A stretch of 64,000 bases of DNA, taken from contig CAWIUF010000013.1 of assembly GCA_963839095.1 (NCBI GenBank), positions 117,581 through 181,580 on the forward strand, in the 5' to 3' direction. Position 1 is the stretch's first letter. Each line of letters begins with the position of its first letter. The translations under genes were made by a program, and so were the position numbers. Source of the stretch: Palsa-504 sp963839095 (GTDB lineage: Bacteria > Actinomycetota > Actinomycetes > Streptosporangiales > Streptosporangiaceae). The notes beneath the pieces are model-generated. The model saw nothing but the letters and a program-made list of their open reading frames with translations. It did no database searches and was not told the DNA's origin. Shown here one piece after another: positions 61,693 to 64,000 of the stretch.

Positions 61693-63306
61693 GTGACCAA
61701 GCTGGCCGCCATTCTTGACCAGATCGACTCGGGCAGCGTGCTGCTGCCCGAGTTCCAGCGTGGCTACGTGTGGAACCGCGACCAGGTCCGCGGGCTGATG
61801 CGGTCCCTGTACCTCGGGTACCCGGTCGGCGGCCTGCTCACCTGGGAGACCCTGGCCGACGGCTCGCTGGTCCGCGGCGCAGGCCGCGGCGACCCCGGCC
61901 CTCCGGGTGCTGATCCTGGACGGCCAGCAGCGGATCACCTCCCTGTACGGCATCACCCGCGGCCGGCCGCCCGCCTTCTTCCAGGGCGACGAGAAGGCGT
62001 TCTCCGGGCTGCGCTTCAACGTCGAGGACGAGACGTTCGAGTTCTACGCGCCGGCCAAGATGCGCGATGACCCGCGCTGGATCGACGTCACCTCGCTGTT
62101 CACGCAGGGCCTCGAGCCGCACATCGGGGCGCTGAACGCGCACCCGGAGACCCAGCCGCGGATCGTCTCGTACATGGAGCGGCTGGCCCGGCTCCGGCAG
62201 GTGCTCGAGCGCGACTTCCACGAGGAGAAGATCACCGGCGAGGACAAGACCGTCGATGTGGTGGTGGACATCTTCAACCGGGTCAACTCCGGCGGGACAA
62301 AGCTGTCCAAGGGCGACCTCGCGCTGGCCAAGAAATGCGCGCACTGGCCGGAGGCCCGCGCCGCCATGCGCACCCACCTGGACCGGTGGGAGAAAGAAGG
62401 ATTTTCCTTCAACCTGGACTGGCTGCTGCGCAACATGACCGCCGTCGCGACCGGCCGGGCCGAATTCAGCGCGCTGGACACGGTGTCGGTGGCCGATTTC
62501 CAGAAGGCGCTGGAAGCGTCGGCCAGGTACGTCAGCCAGTTCCTCGACGTCGTGGCCGGCCGCCTCGGGCTCGACCACAACCGCGTGCTCATGGGCCGGT
62601 ACGCCTTCCCGGTTATCTGCCGCCTGCTGCACGAGCGCGGCGGCCGCTTCGCCGATTCGGCGGAGGCCGACCGTGTCCTGTACTGGTACATCCACTCCGC
62701 GCTCTGGGGACGGTTCGCCGGCTCGACCGAGACCGTGCTCAACCAGGACTACGACACGGCGACCCGGTCCGGCGTCGGCGGCCTGATCAGCTCGCTGGAG
62801 CGCTGGCGCGGCGGGAACCTGGCCATCGACGGCCAGGACTTCGAGGGCTTCGGCCAGGGCTCGCGGTTCTATCCGCTGCTGTACCTGCTTACCCGGGTGC
62901 ACGGCGCCCGGGACTTCGGCAGCGGCCTGCCCCTGCACAGCCATCTGCTCGGCCACCTCGCCAGCCTCCAGATCCACCACATCTTCCCCAAGGCCGTGCT
63001 GTATGCCGCCGGGTACGGGCGGAACCAGGTCAACGCCGTCGCCAACTTCTGCTTCCTGACCCAGGACACCAACCTGGCCATCGGCAAGCGCAGAGCCGGA
63101 GGACTACTTCCCCGCGGTCGAGGCAAAGCACCCGGGCGCGCTCGCGTCGCAGTGGATCCCGCAGGACCCGGCGCTTTGGCGTATCGACCGCTATCCCGAC
63201 TTCCTCGCCGCCCGCCGTGAGCTGCTGGCCGCGGCGGCCAACGCGCTTCCTGGGCCAGCTGCGCTCGGGCGACGCGCCGGGTCCGGCGGGCCGCTTGAAC
63301 GGCTGA
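61693..63306 (+). CDS. DUF262 (GmrS-like) protein with C-terminal HNH region, frameshifts
   Basis: About 538 codons from GTG 61693 (GAGGGAGAG site). The DUF262 N-terminus has LPEFQRGYVWNRDQVRGLMR and, after a shift near 61881, VLILDGQQRITSLYGITRG, the ParB-like nucleotidase motif region. VDVVVDIFNRVNSGGTKLSK is the next conserved block. The C-terminal DUF1524-type HNH part is ASLQIHHIFPKAVLYAAGYG followed by NAVANFCFLTQDTNLAIGKR. Shifts near 63090 and 63240 lead to DYFPAVEAKHPGALASQWIP and the stop at 63306. GmrSD-type proteins cut modified DNA using NTP hydrolysis. It is divergent from the two-helicase operon. Confidence 0.8.
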
Positions 63307-63320
63307 CGTCGTGGTCGGAG

Positions 63321-64000
63321 GAGACGGAAGACTCCGATTCCCGCGGCGATCAGGTGCGCGGCGCTCATCGCCGAGCTTGCCGAGCTGGGCTGCGCCGATC
63401 CGGCGGTGGACTGCGAGGTGTCGGATCCGGCGACCGGCGAGGTGCTGGCCATCGCCGAGGCGTGCTGGCCGGAGGGCCTGCAGCCGGGGCAGGGCGATCC
63501 GGTCATCCTCGAGCTCGACCCGGCGGAAGCGGACCTGGCCCGGCTCAAGGAGACTCGGGTACGAGGTCTTCACCTCCATCGAGTCGCTGCGCGGCTACGT
63601 CCACCGCCGGAACCAGGAAGCCGCAGGCCCGGCGGCAGAGACATCGCAGCTCAGGATAGTCGGAGACGCTCCGGATCAAGACGGTACCCCGGCCGTTGAA
63701 CCGGCCGTCGAGACGCGCGCCTCGTTCGAGCGGGCCATGAGGGACGTGTACACCCGGGCCAAGAAGGAGGCCAATTACACGGCCACCTACTTCTTCACGA
63801 TGCTGAGCGAGCACGGCGGGCTCGGGACGGCACATCGGCTGCTTGCCTCGTCCGAGGTCTCGAGCGGGTTCACGGCCCTCTACGAGCGAGGGCGCCTCGA
63901 CCTCACCATGGAGGCGCTCGTGGTGAAGCCGGAGTTCGCGAGCCTATTCAGCGAGGATGAGATCGAGATTGCCCAGCAGCGCCTGGACCAGCTCGGTTAT
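63321..64000 (+). CDS. Hypothetical protein cut by window edge, one frameshift
   Basis: Follows the DUF262 gene closely on the same strand. The first frame gives IRCAALIAELAELGCADPAV, DCEVSDPATGEVLAIAEACW and VILELDPAEADLARLKE. After a shift near 63553 it continues LGYEVFTSIESLRGYVHRRN. From ~63715 a conserved C-terminal region follows: SFERAMRDVYTRAKKEANYT, ATYFFTMLSEHGGLGTAHRL, SGFTALYERGRLDLTMEALV and DEIEIAQQRLDQLGY. The frame is open at base 64000. I know this last region only as a recurrent actinobacterial C-terminal domain of unknown role. The start codon is not clear. Confidence 0.55.

Overview
The window is very GC-rich, uses many GTG/TTG starts and has actinobacterial families throughout: ECF42 and SnoaL-tailed ECF sigma factors, an RbpA-like RNA polymerase-binding protein, an XRE-TPR regulator, a sedolisin-type lipoprotein protease, and DUF4132 and YCII proteins. 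It most likely comes from a filamentous soil actinomycete (Streptomycetales, Streptosporangiales, Catenulisporales or similar). The sedolisin hints at an acidic habitat, but that is inference. No tRNA, rRNA, CRISPR array or intact insertion sequence was found.

Layout. 1-10.8 kb: an AraC regulator cut by the left edge, secreted proteins (S53 protease, lipoprotein), a GNAT-methyltransferase fusion, a Bug-type binding protein, an ECF sigma factor divergent from a YCII gene, and many gene scars. 10.9-14.8 kb: an ABC exporter operon whose permease is fused to an SGNH hydrolase. 15.3-19.0 kb: DHFR-like, YCII, ECF42 and a Gly-rich membrane protein. 19-26.3 kb: TRIC channel, M20 amidohydrolase, zinc alcohol dehydrogenase, RbpA-like protein, a divergent MarR/NAD(P)-binding pair and a divergent histidine kinase/receiver pair. 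26.3-33.6 kb: a decaying SRPBCC/TetR pair, a ribose-type ABC transporter (RbsA-RbsC-RbsB order), a membrane protein and two small proteins. 33.6-42.1 kb: convergent unknown genes (one with a transglycosylase-like zinc site), MarR and hydrolase genes that share one deletion junction, an M28 peptidase and a DUF4132 protein.

42.4-46.6 kb holds an XRE-TPR regulator divergent from a tightly coupled three-gene operon: a D-Ala-D-Ala-ligase-like ATP-grasp enzyme, a serine/threonine dehydratase or racemase, and a C39-like cysteine peptidase. Its logic resembles a ligase/racemase/peptidase cassette.

46.8-64.0 kb looks like a defence island. It contains a HEPN-zinc ribbon-RDD membrane protein, a membrane zinc-ribbon protein, a PD-(D/E)XK protein, and a minus-strand operon of SF1 (UvrD-like) helicase, ~1120-aa unknown protein, DEAD/DEAH-DUF1998 helicase and HNH endonuclease with overlapping start/stop codons. 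Divergent from it are a DUF262 (GmrS-like) gene and a gene cut by the right edge. The two-helicase/unknown/HNH operon is the best candidate for an undescribed system.

Caution. At least 30 single-base frame shifts interrupt otherwise well-conserved reading frames, densest at 39-42 kb and 50-63.6 kb. Some are clearly decay, because fragments, deletions and scars are also present. Many may be assembly indels in GC runs, so genes called with frameshifts below may be intact in the organism.
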